A stretch of 64,000 bases of DNA from positions 2,808,646 to 2,872,645 of the forward strand of contig GG704596.1 in assembly GCA_000161775.1 (NCBI GenBank), given 5' to 3'. The translations under genes were made by a program, and so were the position numbers. The notes under the pieces are model-generated. The model did no database searches and was not told where the DNA came from. It was given only the letters and a program-made list of their open reading frames with translations. The stretch comes from Ruegeria lacuscaerulensis ITI-1157 (GTDB lineage Bacteria; Pseudomonadota; Alphaproteobacteria; Rhodobacterales; Rhodobacteraceae). Shown one piece after another: positions 14,939-23,952 of the stretch (its first letter is position 1; each line of letters begins with the position of its first letter).

Positions 14939-15952
14939 ATGACCAATGCGCTGACCAGACTGCTGGAAACCACAGACGCCATTCTTGCTGACGGCGCCAC
15001 CGGAACGAACCTGTTCAACATGGGGCTGCAATCGGGTGACGCGCCCGAGCTGTGGAACACCGAGCAGCCCGACAAGATCCGCGCCCTGTATCGGGGGTCG
15101 GTGGATGCGGGCAGCGACCTGTTCCTGACCAACACCTTCGGCGGCACCGCCGCACGTCTGAAGCTGCATGATGCGCATACCCGCGTGGCCGAGCTGAACC
15201 GCGTGGGTGCCGAACTGGCACGCGAGGTGGCGGATGCCGCAGGGCGTCCGGTGGTGGTTGCCGGGTCGGTCGGCCCGACCGGGGAAATCCTGGAACCCGT
15301 GGGTAGCCTGACCCATGCCGAGGCGGTCGAGATGTTCCACGAACAGGCCGAAGCGCTGAAAGCCGGAGGCGTCGACGTGCTGTGGTTGGAGACCATCAGC
15401 GCCCCCGAGGAATTTCGCGCCGCGGCCGAGGCCTTTGCCCTGGCCGACATGCCCTGGTGCGGCACCATGAGTTTTGACACCGCCGGGCGCACCATGATGG
15501 GCGTCACCTCGGCCGATCTGGCGCAGCTGGTCGAAACTTTGCCCAACCCGCCGATCGCCTTTGGCGCCAACTGCGGCACCGGCGCATCCGACATCCTGCG
15601 CACGGTACTGGGCTTTGTCGCTCAGGGGACCGAACGCCCCCTGATCTCCAAGGGCAATGCGGGCATTCCGAAATACGTCGATGGCCATATCCACTATGAC
15701 GGCACGCCCGAGCTGATGGGCCGTTACGCCGCCATGGCGCGCGATGCCGGGGCCACCATCATCGGCGGCTGCTGCGGCACCATGCCCGAACACCTGCGCG
15801 AAATGCGCAAGGCGCTGGACACCACGCCGCGCGGCGCGCGTCCGACGCTGGACCAGATCACCGAGGCGCTGGGGTCGTTCTCGTCTGCCAATGACGGCAC
15901 GGGTGAGAACAGCCAGCCCGAACGGCGTGCGCGTCGCCGCCGCCGGGCCTGA
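14939..15952 (+). CDS. bmt: Betaine--homocysteine S-methyltransferase
   Basis: A 337-residue homocysteine S-methyltransferase, a zinc barrel enzyme that makes methionine. Its zinc-binding cysteines are in FGANCGTGASD and in GGCCGTMPEHL, and the N-terminal ILADGATGTNLF is typical. It resembles the betaine-using enzymes of Roseobacters more than the SAM/SMM-using MmuM, but donor choice is inferred. I start at MTNALTRLLETTDAILADG (14939); the upstream codons overlap a terminator-like hairpin. The C-terminus ends in a basic RRARRRRRA tail. It converges on paaG with only 3 bp between stops. Confidence 0.85.
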   Translation: MTNALTRLLETTDAILADGATGTNLFNMGLQSGDAPELWNTEQPDKIRALYRGSVDAGSDLFLTNTFGGTAARLKLHDAHTRVAELNRVGAELAREVADAAGRPVVVAGSVGPTGEILEPVGSLTHAEAVEMFHEQAEALKAGGVDVLWLETISAPEEFRAAAEAFALADMPWCGTMSFDTAGRTMMGVTSADLAQLVETLPNPPIAFGANCGTGASDILRTVLGFVAQGTERPLISKGNAGIPKYVDGHIHYDGTPELMGRYAAMARDAGATIIGGCCGTMPEHLREMRKALDTTPRGARPTLDQITEALGSFSSANDGTGENSQPERRARRRRRA

Positions 15953-15955
15953 GGG

Positions 15956-16732
15956 TCAGCGCCCCTCGAACCGGGGGGCGCGTTTTTCCAGAAAGGCCAC
16001 CACGCCTTCGGCGAAGTCACGGGTGCGCCCGCATTCTCCCTGCAGATGGGCCTCGACCTGCAACTGCTGCTCCAGCGAGTTTTCCCAAGTGCCGCGGATC
16101 GCCTTCTTGATCGCCCCGAAACCTGCGGTCGGACCGCTGGCCAGATATTCGGCGCGCTTGCGCCAATGGGCCTCGAATGCGTCATCGGGCACGGCTTCGT
16201 AGATCAGGCCCCAGTCATCGGCCTGACGGGCGCTGATCTTGTCGGCAAACAGGGCCGCTCCCATCGCTTTGGCCATGCCCATCTGGCGCGGCATGAACCA
16301 AGTGCCCCCGGCATCGGGCAACAGGCCTATCTTGGCGAAAGCCTGCAGAAAATAGGCGCTTTCGGTCGCGATCGTCACATCGGCACACAGCGCCAGGCTG
16401 GCGCCCGCCCCGGCGGCCGGACCGTTGACGGCGGCGATCGTCGGCACCGGGCAATCCCAGATCGCCTTCAGCATAGGCTCATATTCGTCACGCAGCGTGC
16501 CTTCCAGGTCGATCTTGCCGGTGCTGGACGCATCGCCCAGATCCTGCCCCGAACAGAAGGCCTGGCCAGCACCGGTCACGACCACGGCCCGCGCGTCATG
16601 GGCGGCCTGCTTCATCGCGTGGGTGATCTCGGCGCGCATCTGGGTGGTCAGCGCGTTCATCTTGTCGGGCCGGTTCAGCGTCAGCACCGCCAGCCCGTCC
16701 GTGATGTTCAAAAGCACCGTCTCGTATTCCAT
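15956..16732 (-). CDS. paaG: Enoyl-CoA hydratase/isomerase, PaaG type
   Basis: A 258-residue crotonase-fold protein that resembles PaaG, the ring-1,2-epoxyphenylacetyl-CoA isomerase. Oxyanion-hole segments are TGAGQAFCSGQDLGD and NGPAAGAGASLALCAD, and the stretch GLLPDAGGTWFMPRQMGMAKAMG with ADDWGLIYEAV is close to E. coli PaaG. No other phenylacetate genes are nearby, so a general enoyl-CoA role is possible. The start MEYETVLLNITDG at 16732 has a GTGAGGAC ribosome site, better than the longer alternative. Confidence 0.8.
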   Translation of the reverse strand: MEYETVLLNITDGLAVLTLNRPDKMNALTTQMRAEITHAMKQAAHDARAVVVTGAGQAFCSGQDLGDASSTGKIDLEGTLRDEYEPMLKAIWDCPVPTIAAVNGPAAGAGASLALCADVTIATESAYFLQAFAKIGLLPDAGGTWFMPRQMGMAKAMGAALFADKISARQADDWGLIYEAVPDDAFEAHWRKRAEYLASGPTAGFGAIKKAIRGTWENSLEQQLQVEAHLQGECGRTRDFAEGVVAFLEKRAPRFEGR

Positions 16733-16804
16733 GAAGTCCTCACCTGGCACAGATTTTCCCGAACCCTGACGCAATTGCCCGGCAAGGGAAAGTCAAACCA
16801 CGCG

Positions 16805-17260
16805 TCAGTCTTCCAGAATACGGCGCAACCGTTCCTGCTCTTCCTCGCTCAGGGCATCCGTGTCGGTGGTCTCGGCGCGGCGGGCGCGGCCACGCAGGAA
16901 ACTCCAGCCCATGATTGCCGCGATCAGCAACATGATCGGCCCGGCCAGCCACAGCAGCAGGTTGGCCCCCTTGGCAGTGGGTTTGAGCAGCACATACTCG
17001 CCATAACGGTCCACGATGAAGGCAACGGCCTCTTCGTCCGTATCGCCGGCCACCAACCGTTCCCGAACCAGCAGACGCAGATCGCGCGCCAGATCGGCGT
17101 TGCTTTCATCGATGCTTTCATTGCGGCAGACCAGACACCGCAGCCCGGCGCTGATTTCACGCGCGCGCTGTTCCAGCACCGGGTCGTCCAGCACCTCGTC
17201 AGGCTGCACCGCCAGCAGCGGAGACGCCAGCAGCATCAAAACAAGGATCAGTCGTTTCAT
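16805..17260 (-). CDS. ccmH: Cytochrome c maturation protein CcmH (CcmH/CycL type)
   Basis: A 151-residue membrane-anchored thiol protein that handles apocytochrome c cysteines for haem attachment. It has an N-terminal signal sequence, the family CxxC motif RCLVCRN (Cys42, Cys45), a three-helix domain, and one transmembrane helix (LLLWLAGPIMLLIAAIMGWSFL) near the C-terminus. The start overlaps the ccmF stop by four bases. The upstream in-frame extension is the other-frame end of ccmF and was dropped. Confidence 0.93.
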   Translation of the reverse strand: MKRLILVLMLLASPLLAVQPDEVLDDPVLEQRAREISAGLRCLVCRNESIDESNADLARDLRLLVRERLVAGDTDEEAVAFIVDRYGEYVLLKPTAKGANLLLWLAGPIMLLIAAIMGWSFLRGRARRAETTDTDALSEEEQERLRRILED

Positions 17261-19221
17261 TCCGCTGCAACTCCTGAAGGCGCGGTCTTGCGGGCACCGG
17301 CCGCCACGCGGAACCGGCGGTCGGACAGACTGAAAAAACCGCCCAAGGCCATCAGGATGCAGCCGCCCCAGATCCAGTTCGCAAGAGGCTTGATATAGGT
17401 TCGCATCACCCAACCGCCGTCATCCTGCTGGTCTCCGATCACCACATAGACGTCGCGAAGGAACCGGTAGTCGATCGCCGCCTCTGTGGTGGGCATCGCT
17501 GCCACCGGATAGGTGCGTTTCTCGGGGTTCAGCGTCGCGACGGTTCGGCCATTTTTTTCCACCAGAACATCGGCCATGGTCGAAAAGTAGTTCGGCCCTT
17601 CGACTTCGCGCACGCCCTTGAGGGTAAAGTCGAAACCCCCAACCTCGAATGTCTCGCCCACGCGGGCGACGCGGATATCCTCGACCTGCCAGGCGGTCAG
17701 CCCGGCGATGGCAAACATCGTGACGCCCAGCCCGGTATGGGCCAGCGCCTTGCCCCAATCGGCCCCCGGCAGGCGCATCAGGCGCGCCAGGCTGCCCTTG
17801 CGCCCCGTTCGGCTCCACAGATCGACGATGGCGCCGAACGTAATCCACGCGCCAAGGAACAGCCCCACGGGCCCCAGCGCGCTGCGCCCCGTCTGCATCA
17901 CCCAGACCAGAATCGCCAGCGACACCGCCAGAACGAAAGCATAGCGCAGCTGCCACGCCACGCGGCCCAGCTTGCCCCGTTTCCACGGAAGCATAGCGCC
18001 CAGAGGCAGAACGATCCCCAAAACCACCATGAACGGTGTGAAGGCCGCGTTGAAGAACGGCGCGCCGACCGACAGTTTCCGATCGAACATCATCTCGGCC
18101 ACCATCGGCCACATGGTTCCGAAAAAGACCACGAAACTGCTGACGGCCAGCAGGATGTTGTTCAGCACCAGCGCGCTTTCGCGGCTGACCATGCCAAACA
18201 CCCCCTTGGCCTCCATCGCCTGCGCGCGGGCCGCGAACAACGTCAGCGCGCCACCGATGAAGACCACCAGGATGAACAGAATGAACACCCCGCGCTCTGG
18301 GTCATTGGCAAAGGCATGGACCGATGTCAGAAGGCCCGAGCGCACGATGAAGGTTCCGATCAGCGAGAACCCAAAGGCGATAATGGCCAGCAGGATGGTC
18401 CAGCTTTTCAGCGCCTCGCGCTTTTCGACCACGATGGCCGAATGCAGCAGCGCGGCGGCCAGCAGCCAGGGCATGAACGAGGCATTCTCGACTGGGTCCC
18501 AGAACCAGAAACCGCCCCAGCCCAGCTCGTAATAGGCCCACCAGGACCCCAGCGCGATGCCGATGGTCAGGAAGATCCACGCCGCCAGCGTCCACGGCCG
18601 CACCCAGCGGCCCCATGCGGCGTCGATGCGCCCCTCGATCAGGGCCGCGACCGCAAAGCTGAACGCCATGCTCAGCCCCACATAGCCCAGGTACAGAAAT
18701 GGCGGGTGAAACGCCAACCCGGGATCCTGCAGCAGCGGGTTCAGGTCGCGCCCGTCAAACGGGGCCACCGGCAGCCGGTCGAACGGGTTCGAGGTGAACA
18801 GTATGAAAGCATAGAATGCCACGCCGATGGCACCCTGCACCGCCAGCACCCGCGCCTTCAGCGTAGGCGGCAGGCCGGCGCCGAAAAAGGCCGCCATGGC
18901 GCCAAAGATCGCGACGATCAGCACCCACAACAGCATCGAGCCCTCGTGGTTGCCCCATGTGCCGCTGAGTTTGTACAGCATCGGCTTGGCGGAATGGCTG
19001 TTCTCAACAACGATCCGCAGCGAAAAGTCCGATGTCGCGAAGGCCCAGACCAGCGCTCCGAACGCGAACCCGGTCAGCAGAAACTGCGACACGGCGGCCG
19101 GTTCGGCAAAAAACATCCAAGACGGCCATCGCTTTGCCGCGCCGATCAACGGCACGACGCTTTGCATGATGGCCACCAGAAAGGCCAGGATAAGGGCGAA
19201 ATGTCCAAGCTCGGTAATCAT
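17257..19221 (-). CDS. ccmF: Haem lyase subunit CcmF
   Basis: A 654-residue polytopic protein with many transmembrane helices. It carries the tryptophan-rich WWD haem-handling domain (WWAYYELGWGGFWFWDPVENA) and periplasmic His residues typical of CcmF, the core of the system I cytochrome c haem ligation complex with CcmH. I start at MITELGHFALILAFL (19221), the usual family N-terminus; an in-frame start 12 codons earlier is less likely. Directly upstream on the same strand is a GTA-type holin/endolysin pair, and beyond it ccmE, so the ccm string is interrupted by lysis genes. Confidence 0.95.
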   Translation of the reverse strand: MITELGHFALILAFLVAIMQSVVPLIGAAKRWPSWMFFAEPAAVSQFLLTGFAFGALVWAFATSDFSLRIVVENSHSAKPMLYKLSGTWGNHEGSMLLWVLIVAIFGAMAAFFGAGLPPTLKARVLAVQGAIGVAFYAFILFTSNPFDRLPVAPFDGRDLNPLLQDPGLAFHPPFLYLGYVGLSMAFSFAVAALIEGRIDAAWGRWVRPWTLAAWIFLTIGIALGSWWAYYELGWGGFWFWDPVENASFMPWLLAAALLHSAIVVEKREALKSWTILLAIIAFGFSLIGTFIVRSGLLTSVHAFANDPERGVFILFILVVFIGGALTLFAARAQAMEAKGVFGMVSRESALVLNNILLAVSSFVVFFGTMWPMVAEMMFDRKLSVGAPFFNAAFTPFMVVLGIVLPLGAMLPWKRGKLGRVAWQLRYAFVLAVSLAILVWVMQTGRSALGPVGLFLGAWITFGAIVDLWSRTGRKGSLARLMRLPGADWGKALAHTGLGVTMFAIAGLTAWQVEDIRVARVGETFEVGGFDFTLKGVREVEGPNYFSTMADVLVEKNGRTVATLNPEKRTYPVAAMPTTEAAIDYRFLRDVYVVIGDQQDDGGWVMRTYIKPLANWIWGGCILMALGGFFSLSDRRFRVAAGARKTAPSGVAAE

Positions 19222-19295
19222 GGGCACGGTATACTCTTGCCCTTTGCCAAGCGCCAATCACTTTCGCCGGATTTTCGCGCACATAGTGTCGCGCC

Positions 19296-19871
19296 TCAGG
19301 TGCGCAGACGTCGCCAATCCTCCAGAGCAGGGTTCGGATCGGGTCGCGTGACCTCTGCCACCAGCGCAGCATCGATGCCCGGATCCGCGACACCGGGGCT
19401 GTCGGCCTGCAACTGCCGCAGTGCCTCGATATTCGCCATCACCTGCGGGGCGCGCATCATCGTGACCGAGATATCGCGTTGCAGATCCTGCACCTTTGCC
19501 TGATGCCGCGCCCCGAAATAGAAGGACACGATCACGCCCAACAGCCACCACAGCGGCTCGGGCACCAGCGCGATGCCCTGCATCCGCGCCGCAAACCACA
19601 GCGGATCGACCATCGCCGCCACGAACAGACCCAGCGTGCCCAACGCCAGCGCCGGACGCGGAAGCCGGTTCAACCCGTCCATGAACCGGTCGAATCCGCC
19701 CTTGCGCGGCACCGCGAATTCGGCGCCGAACTGGCTCATGGCCTGCCCGCGCATTTCGACGTCGCGCGCGGCGCCAGCCTCGGCATTTTCGCGAAAGACC
19801 TCGGCAGTTTCGCGCACCACGTTGCGTCCGCCCCCGAACAGCAGATCGAAAATTCCCGCAATCAACCCCAT
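19296..19871 (-). CDS. Holin, GTA-associated 3TM family
   Basis: A 191-residue protein starting MGLIAGIFDLLFGGGRNVV, with charged helices and a hydrophobic pair (about PALALGTLGLFVAAMV and PLWWLLGVIVSFYFG). This is the layout of the holin family seen in gene transfer agents and related phages. Holins permeabilise the inner membrane so that the endolysin reaches the wall. The start lies inside the endolysin end (10-bp overlap), so the two are made together. In Rhodobacter capsulatus an equivalent endolysin-holin pair outside the main GTA cluster is needed for GTA release; assignment to GTA here rests on that knowledge. Confidence 0.82.
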   Translation of the reverse strand: MGLIAGIFDLLFGGGRNVVRETAEVFRENAEAGAARDVEMRGQAMSQFGAEFAVPRKGGFDRFMDGLNRLPRPALALGTLGLFVAAMVDPLWFAARMQGIALVPEPLWWLLGVIVSFYFGARHQAKVQDLQRDISVTMMRAPQVMANIEALRQLQADSPGVADPGIDAALVAEVTRPDPNPALEDWRRLRT

Positions 19872-20473
19872 GCTGCAACCCTTTCGTGAAACTCCGATTC
19901 ACTCAGATGGTAGGATGGAGACAGAAACGCCTCGGCCCGACGGATCCATCCGCCCTTGCCACCGGTCCGACTGCGCACATATTTGCGCGAGGCCGGTCGC
20001 CGGTCGGCCAGCCGGAAATAATAGTTTCGTCGCGCCACCCCATAGGCATCGCGCAGCGCCATCGGATCGGGCATGGCGGCCTGGGCGCAAGCCGCGGCGG
20101 TCTGGGGCCCCATCACCCCGTCAACGATCACCGCAAAACCCATCTGCACCAGCAGACGCTGCAGGATGCGCACGGCCTGAGCCCCTGCGTTGACATACAT
20201 GTCGAACAGCGACGGCTGCAGCGCTTCGGGGGCAAGCACAAGCCGGGGTTTCTCGAAATAATGTGCGATGAAGATCTCAACCGCCTGTTCGCGGCTCAGC
20301 GCCATCACGTCGCGCCGGTCAACCACGCCATCATCCGTCAGGTCGACCCCAAGGCGGCGCATCGTGTGGATGGTGACGCCATATTTCGTGGCCCCGCCCG
20401 GGTCATCCGGGTCATCGACAAAGCCACCTTCGCGGGCCACAATCTCCCACGCGATCTGACGGACCGACTGCAT
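19862..20473 (-). CDS. GTA-type endolysin, GH108 muramidase with peptidoglycan-binding domain
   Basis: A 203-residue N-acetylmuramidase of glycoside hydrolase family 108. The catalytic Glu15 lies in VAREGGFVDDPDDPGGATKYGVT, the family signature, and a C-terminal PG_binding_3-like region includes AVIVDGVMGPQTAAACAQA. There is no signal peptide, so export must depend on the holin encoded behind it. It is the first gene of the lysis pair, between ccmE and ccmF on the same strand. A 7-bp inverted repeat at 20474-20499 ends directly at the start codon and may control translation. Confidence 0.88.
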   Translation of the reverse strand: MQSVRQIAWEIVAREGGFVDDPDDPGGATKYGVTIHTMRRLGVDLTDDGVVDRRDVMALSREQAVEIFIAHYFEKPRLVLAPEALQPSLFDMYVNAGAQAVRILQRLLVQMGFAVIVDGVMGPQTAAACAQAAMPDPMALRDAYGVARRNYYFRLADRRPASRKYVRSRTGGKGGWIRRAEAFLSPSYHLSESEFHERVAAWG

Positions 20474-20499
20474 GCTGCACCTCTGTGTTCACGTGCAGC
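20474..20499 (-). promoter_or_regulatory. Inverted repeat abutting the endolysin start codon
   Basis: On the mRNA strand GCTGCAC is followed by 12 nt and then GTGCAGC, which touches the ATG. The loop holds AGAGG, the likely ribosome-binding bases. Folding would place the start codon against a stem and the ribosome site in a loop. The repeat is seen directly; a role as protein operator or RNA switch is inference. Confidence 0.45.
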
Positions 20500-20603
20500 C
20501 AAAACTCGGGAAAAAGCCTTAAGGTCTTGAAATGAAAGCGAGCGCTGCCCGGCCCAACCGCGCAACGCCCGCCTTCATCATCGCCCCTGCGGTTCAGCCG
20601 CGA

Positions 20604-21050
20604 TCAGCTTTCGCCCGGCTCTTGATAGACACCCTGCTCTTTCAGGGCGTCCATGACCTCTTTAGGCATATAGGTCTCGTCGTGTTTCGCCAGGATTTCG
20701 GTGGCTTGGAACACGCCGTCGACATAGCTGCCGGTGCCCACCATGCCCTGACCCTCGGAGAACAGGTCAGGCAGCACACCGGTGAACGACACCGGAACGC
20801 TTTCACCGCCATCGGTCACGACAAAGCGCACCGTCTCGCCCTGCCCGCGCACGATCGAGCCTTCTTCGACCAGCCCGCCGATGCGGAACACCTCGTTCGG
20901 CGCCGGCGGTTCGGCGATCACCTGGCTGGGCGAGCGGAAATAGTTGATCCCGTCCCGCATCGCATAGCCGATCAGCCCCGTGGCAAGAGCCAAGGCCACG
21001 AAAGCCAGCAATATGACCTGTACACGGCGGCGTTTCTTCAGCGTTTTCAT
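20604..21050 (-). CDS. ccmE: Haem chaperone CcmE
   Basis: A 148-residue haem chaperone of cytochrome c maturation system I. It has an N-terminal membrane anchor (VQVILLAFVALALATGLIGYAM), a beta-barrel domain, and the haem-binding motif HDETYMP with covalent-haem His123 and Tyr127. Length is typical. It is 7 bp behind argC on the same strand and 130 bp upstream of the endolysin gene. It works with CcmF and CcmH, which lie beyond the lysis pair. Confidence 0.95.
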   Translation of the reverse strand: MKTLKKRRRVQVILLAFVALALATGLIGYAMRDGINYFRSPSQVIAEPPAPNEVFRIGGLVEEGSIVRGQGETVRFVVTDGGESVPVSFTGVLPDLFSEGQGMVGTGSYVDGVFQATEILAKHDETYMPKEVMDALKEQGVYQEPGES

Positions 21051-21057
21051 TTCAGCC

Positions 21058-22086
21058 TCATGGGAACAGAGGGGCCATCGTCAGCCCCGTCGTTTCAGGT
21101 TCACCTAACATCAGGTTGGCGTTCTGCAAGGCCTGCCCGCTGCTACCTTTCGTCAGGTTATCCAGCGCCGCGATCACGATGGCACGCCGTTCGATCCGGT
21201 CAGCAACGACGCCGATATGGCAGAAGTTCGACCCCCGCACATGGTGGGTCGATGGCGTTTCGCCAAAAGGCAGCATGTGGATGAAGGGCTCGTCCGCATA
21301 GGTCGCACACAGCGTCTCATACACGCTTTGCGGGTCGCCCTTGACGTACGAGGTCGCCAGAATGCCCCGGTTCGCAGGGATCAGGTGCGGCGTGAACTGG
21401 ATGTGAACCGCACGGCCCGCCAGTTTCGAGAACTCCTGATCGAACTCGCCCAGATGCCTGTGGGTGCCGCCGACGGCATAGGCGTTGGTGCCTTCGCTCA
21501 GTTCGGCGTGCAGCAGGTTCTCTTTCAGCGCGCGCCCTGCCCCCGAAACGGCGCATTTCAGATCAAGAACGATGTCGTCCAGGTCGATCACCTCGGCCGA
21601 GATCAGCGGCCGCAGCACATATTGCCCCGTGGCAGCATTGCACCCGGTGCCCGCCACCAGCCGGGCGGCGCGGATGTCCTCACGGTAGAACTCCGTCAGG
21701 CCATAAACGGCCTCGGCCTGCTGTTCCAACGCGACATGCGGGTTGCCATACCATTTCTCGTATTCCGCCGGATCGCTCAGCCGGAAATCCGCCGACAAAT
21801 CAACGATTTTCAGGTCGGAGGGCAATTCGCGGATCACTTCCTGGCTGGTTTTGTGCGGCAGCGCGCAAAAGCACAGGTCGATCTGGCCAAAGTCTATTTC
21901 CGAGATCTTGCACAGGCGTGGCAGGTCCAGATGGCGCAGATGCGGAAACACCTCGGCCATGGTCTGCCCGGCCTTGCGCTCGGCCGCCAGGGCGGTGATT
22001 TCCATGTTCGGGTGCTCGGCAATCAGCCGCACCAGTTCGGCACCGGTATAGCCCGAAGCGCCCAGGATTGCGATTTTGTGGGTCAT
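21058..22086 (-). CDS. argC: N-acetyl-gamma-glutamyl-phosphate reductase
   Basis: A 342-residue ArgC, the NADPH-dependent third enzyme of arginine synthesis. Visible features are the Rossmann motif [15 protein letters not shown], the active-site cysteine region in [14 protein letters not shown], and [11 protein letters not shown] with [15 protein letters not shown], a conserved substrate-binding block. I use the ATG at 22086 ([15 protein letters not shown]); the longer frame adds 15 unrelated residues. It stands alone among arginine genes and is immediately followed by ccmE. Confidence 0.94.
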   Translation of the reverse strand: MTHKIAILGASGYTGAELVRLIAEHPNMEITALAAERKAGQTMAEVFPHLRHLDLPRLCKISEIDFGQIDLCFCALPHKTSQEVIRELPSDLKIVDLSADFRLSDPAEYEKWYGNPHVALEQQAEAVYGLTEFYREDIRAARLVAGTGCNAATGQYVLRPLISAEVIDLDDIVLDLKCAVSGAGRALKENLLHAELSEGTNAYAVGGTHRHLGEFDQEFSKLAGRAVHIQFTPHLIPANRGILATSYVKGDPQSVYETLCATYADEPFIHMLPFGETPSTHHVRGSNFCHIGVVADRIERRAIVIAALDNLTKGSSGQALQNANLMLGEPETTGLTMAPLFP

Positions 22087-22179
22087 GTCAGACCTCGTTC
22101 CTTGATGTGTCACGACTGGCAACCATCGCATGGACGGTTCCCGAATAAATCCGCGCGCCGACCCGGTCCTTGACCGAAG

Positions 22180-22989
22180 TCAGGCGGCCTGAAAGGTGAT
22201 TTGTCGTCGCAGAAACTGCGTTGCCCGGTCACTGACCTTTTTGGGATCGCCCGTGGTCAGGAACCCGGCCTCACCGGTGCCCAGCATGCCGGGGTGCCGC
22301 TGCAGATAGTCGGCGAGGCTTTCGGCAACCAGGTCGCCCTGGCTGAACACCTGCACGTCCGGCCCCAAAGCCGCCTGAAAGGCCTCGGCCATCAGCGGAT
22401 AGTGCGTGCAGCCCAGAATCGCCGCCTGCGGATGCGGCATCTTGCGTTTCAACGCGTCCACATGGCTGCGCACCAAGGCTTCGGCAAGGATCATGTCGCC
22501 TTCTTCGATGGCATCGACCACGCCACCGCAGGCCTGCGCCTCGACATCGACGCCAATGGCGCGGAACGCCAGTTCACGCTGGAACGCGCGGCTGGCCACG
22601 GTTGCCGGCGTCGCAAACAGGGCCACATGCTTGACCGCCACTTCGCGCGGAGGGCTGTTGTCGCCCCACTGGCGCTCGGTCAGTGCCTCGATCAGCGGGA
22701 CGAACACACCCAGAACACGCTTGCCCTGGGGCACGCCTTCTTCCTGCATCCGCCGCAGCGCTGCGGCGCTTGCCGTGTTGCAGGCCAGAATCACCAGATC
22801 GCAGCCGCGCGACCACAGGTCTTGCACGGCGTTTCGGGTCAGGTTGTAGATATCCTCGGCGTCGCGCACGCCATAAGGCGCGTGCGCGCTGTCCGCGTAA
22901 TACAGGAAATCCACATCCGGCAGACGTGTCTGCGCGGCGTTCAGGACGGTCAGCCCGCCCAATCCGGAATCAAAGATGCCTACTGCCAT
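22180..22989 (-). CDS. murI: Glutamate racemase
   Basis: A 269-residue cofactor-independent racemase that makes D-glutamate for peptidoglycan. Both catalytic cysteines are in clear motifs: Cys70 in [13 protein letters not shown] and Cys194 in [10 protein letters not shown]. The N-terminal [13 protein letters not shown] is also diagnostic. It lies 8 bp behind the acyltransferase gene on the same strand and is probably cotranscribed with it. Confidence 0.95.
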   Translation of the reverse strand: MAVGIFDSGLGGLTVLNAAQTRLPDVDFLYYADSAHAPYGVRDAEDIYNLTRNAVQDLWSRGCDLVILACNTASAAALRRMQEEGVPQGKRVLGVFVPLIEALTERQWGDNSPPREVAVKHVALFATPATVASRAFQRELAFRAIGVDVEAQACGGVVDAIEEGDMILAEALVRSHVDALKRKMPHPQAAILGCTHYPLMAEAFQAALGPDVQVFSQGDLVAESLADYLQRHPGMLGTGEAGFLTTGDPKKVSDRATQFLRRQITFQAA

Positions 22990-22997
22990 TTGCCCCT

Positions 22998-23876
22998 TCA
23001 GGCGCGATGCCGTTCCTCGAATTCATAGCCATAGTCATACGACTTCAGCGGCTTCGGAGACAGCTCATACGTGGCTTTGCGCAAGAAATCCATCATCTTG
23101 CGCGTATCGCCGGCCAATGGGTCCAGAACGTCGCGGCCGATGGGCTGCCCCACGACCACATCCACTGGGGTATCGACGCGCTTTTTGAACTCTTTGATCA
23201 GCAAACCCATGCGCAGCGTCACATGCAGATGGCTGGCGATCTGAAACAGGCGTGAGGTGTGGCCATCGAAGAACAAAGGCACCACGGTGGCGTTTGACTT
23301 GGCCACCATCCGCGCGGTGAATCCGCGCCAGCCCGGGTCCATCGGGTGCGCGAACGGCCGGGCCGCCGTGCTGACCGTACCGCCGGGAAAAATCCCGATT
23401 GCGCCACCCTGCCCCAGATAATCCAAGGCGGTTTTTCGGGTCTGCAGGTTTAGCCGCATCGCCTCTTTGGTCTGGTCGAAGGAGATCGGTAGAATGATGC
23501 GGTTCAGATCCTCGGCCTTGTGGAACACATGGTTGGCCAGAATCCGGAAATCTCCGCGGGTCTGGGACAGCACATGCCCCATCATCAGCCCATCCAGAAT
23601 CCCGTAGGGGTGGTTGGCGATCAGGATCAGCGGGCCGTCCCTGGGGATGTTCGACAGCGCCCCGCCCACCACATTCAGGCTCAGCCCGTAACGCTCGACC
23701 ATGACCGACCAGAAATCGCGGCCATTGGCGACCTCGCGCTCATAGCCTTCGGCGCGCCGGATCAGGCGTAGCCGGCCGGTCGTGTTCTCGATCAGCTTGA
23801 TGACCATGCGCCCACCCCGCGTTTCGGCGGAATGGGCGTAGGAAATGTCCCGAGCGATATGGCGGCGTGATTTCAT
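22998..23876 (-). CDS. Lysophospholipid acyltransferase (PlsC-like) family protein
   Basis: A 292-residue acyltransferase of the PlsC/GPAT-like superfamily. The catalytic block is [18 protein letters not shown], in which the His and Asp are separated by one residue more than in the classic HX4D box, as in several ornithine-lipid and hemolysin-type members. A second block, [10 protein letters not shown], matches the glycerophosphate/acyl binding motif. It could make phosphatidic acid, ornithine lipid or another acylated lipid; the substrate is undecided. ATG 23876 has a well-placed GGAG; an overlapping GTG one codon upstream is an alternative start. Confidence 0.82.
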   Translation of the reverse strand: MKSRRHIARDISYAHSAETRGGRMVIKLIENTTGRLRLIRRAEGYEREVANGRDFWSVMVERYGLSLNVVGGALSNIPRDGPLILIANHPYGILDGLMMGHVLSQTRGDFRILANHVFHKAEDLNRIILPISFDQTKEAMRLNLQTRKTALDYLGQGGAIGIFPGGTVSTAARPFAHPMDPGWRGFTARMVAKSNATVVPLFFDGHTSRLFQIASHLHVTLRMGLLIKEFKKRVDTPVDVVVGQPIGRDVLDPLAGDTRKMMDFLRKATYELSPKPLKSYDYGYEFEERHRA

Positions 23877-23952
23877 CACGGGTCTCCGGCGTGGCCGTCA
23901 CGGGACGGCGCGAACGGGAACTCTATCGCGCCTACATGACACCGATATGACG

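Noticed and set aside
17737..19503. A long plus-strand frame opposite ccmF and the holin gene
   Set aside because: Antisense to well-supported genes and full of low-complexity Arg/Gln/His; no ribosome site or domain.
19296..20473. A prophage
   Set aside because: Only endolysin and holin are present; no capsid, tail, terminase, integrase or repressor genes flank them, so a detached GTA lysis cassette is the better reading.
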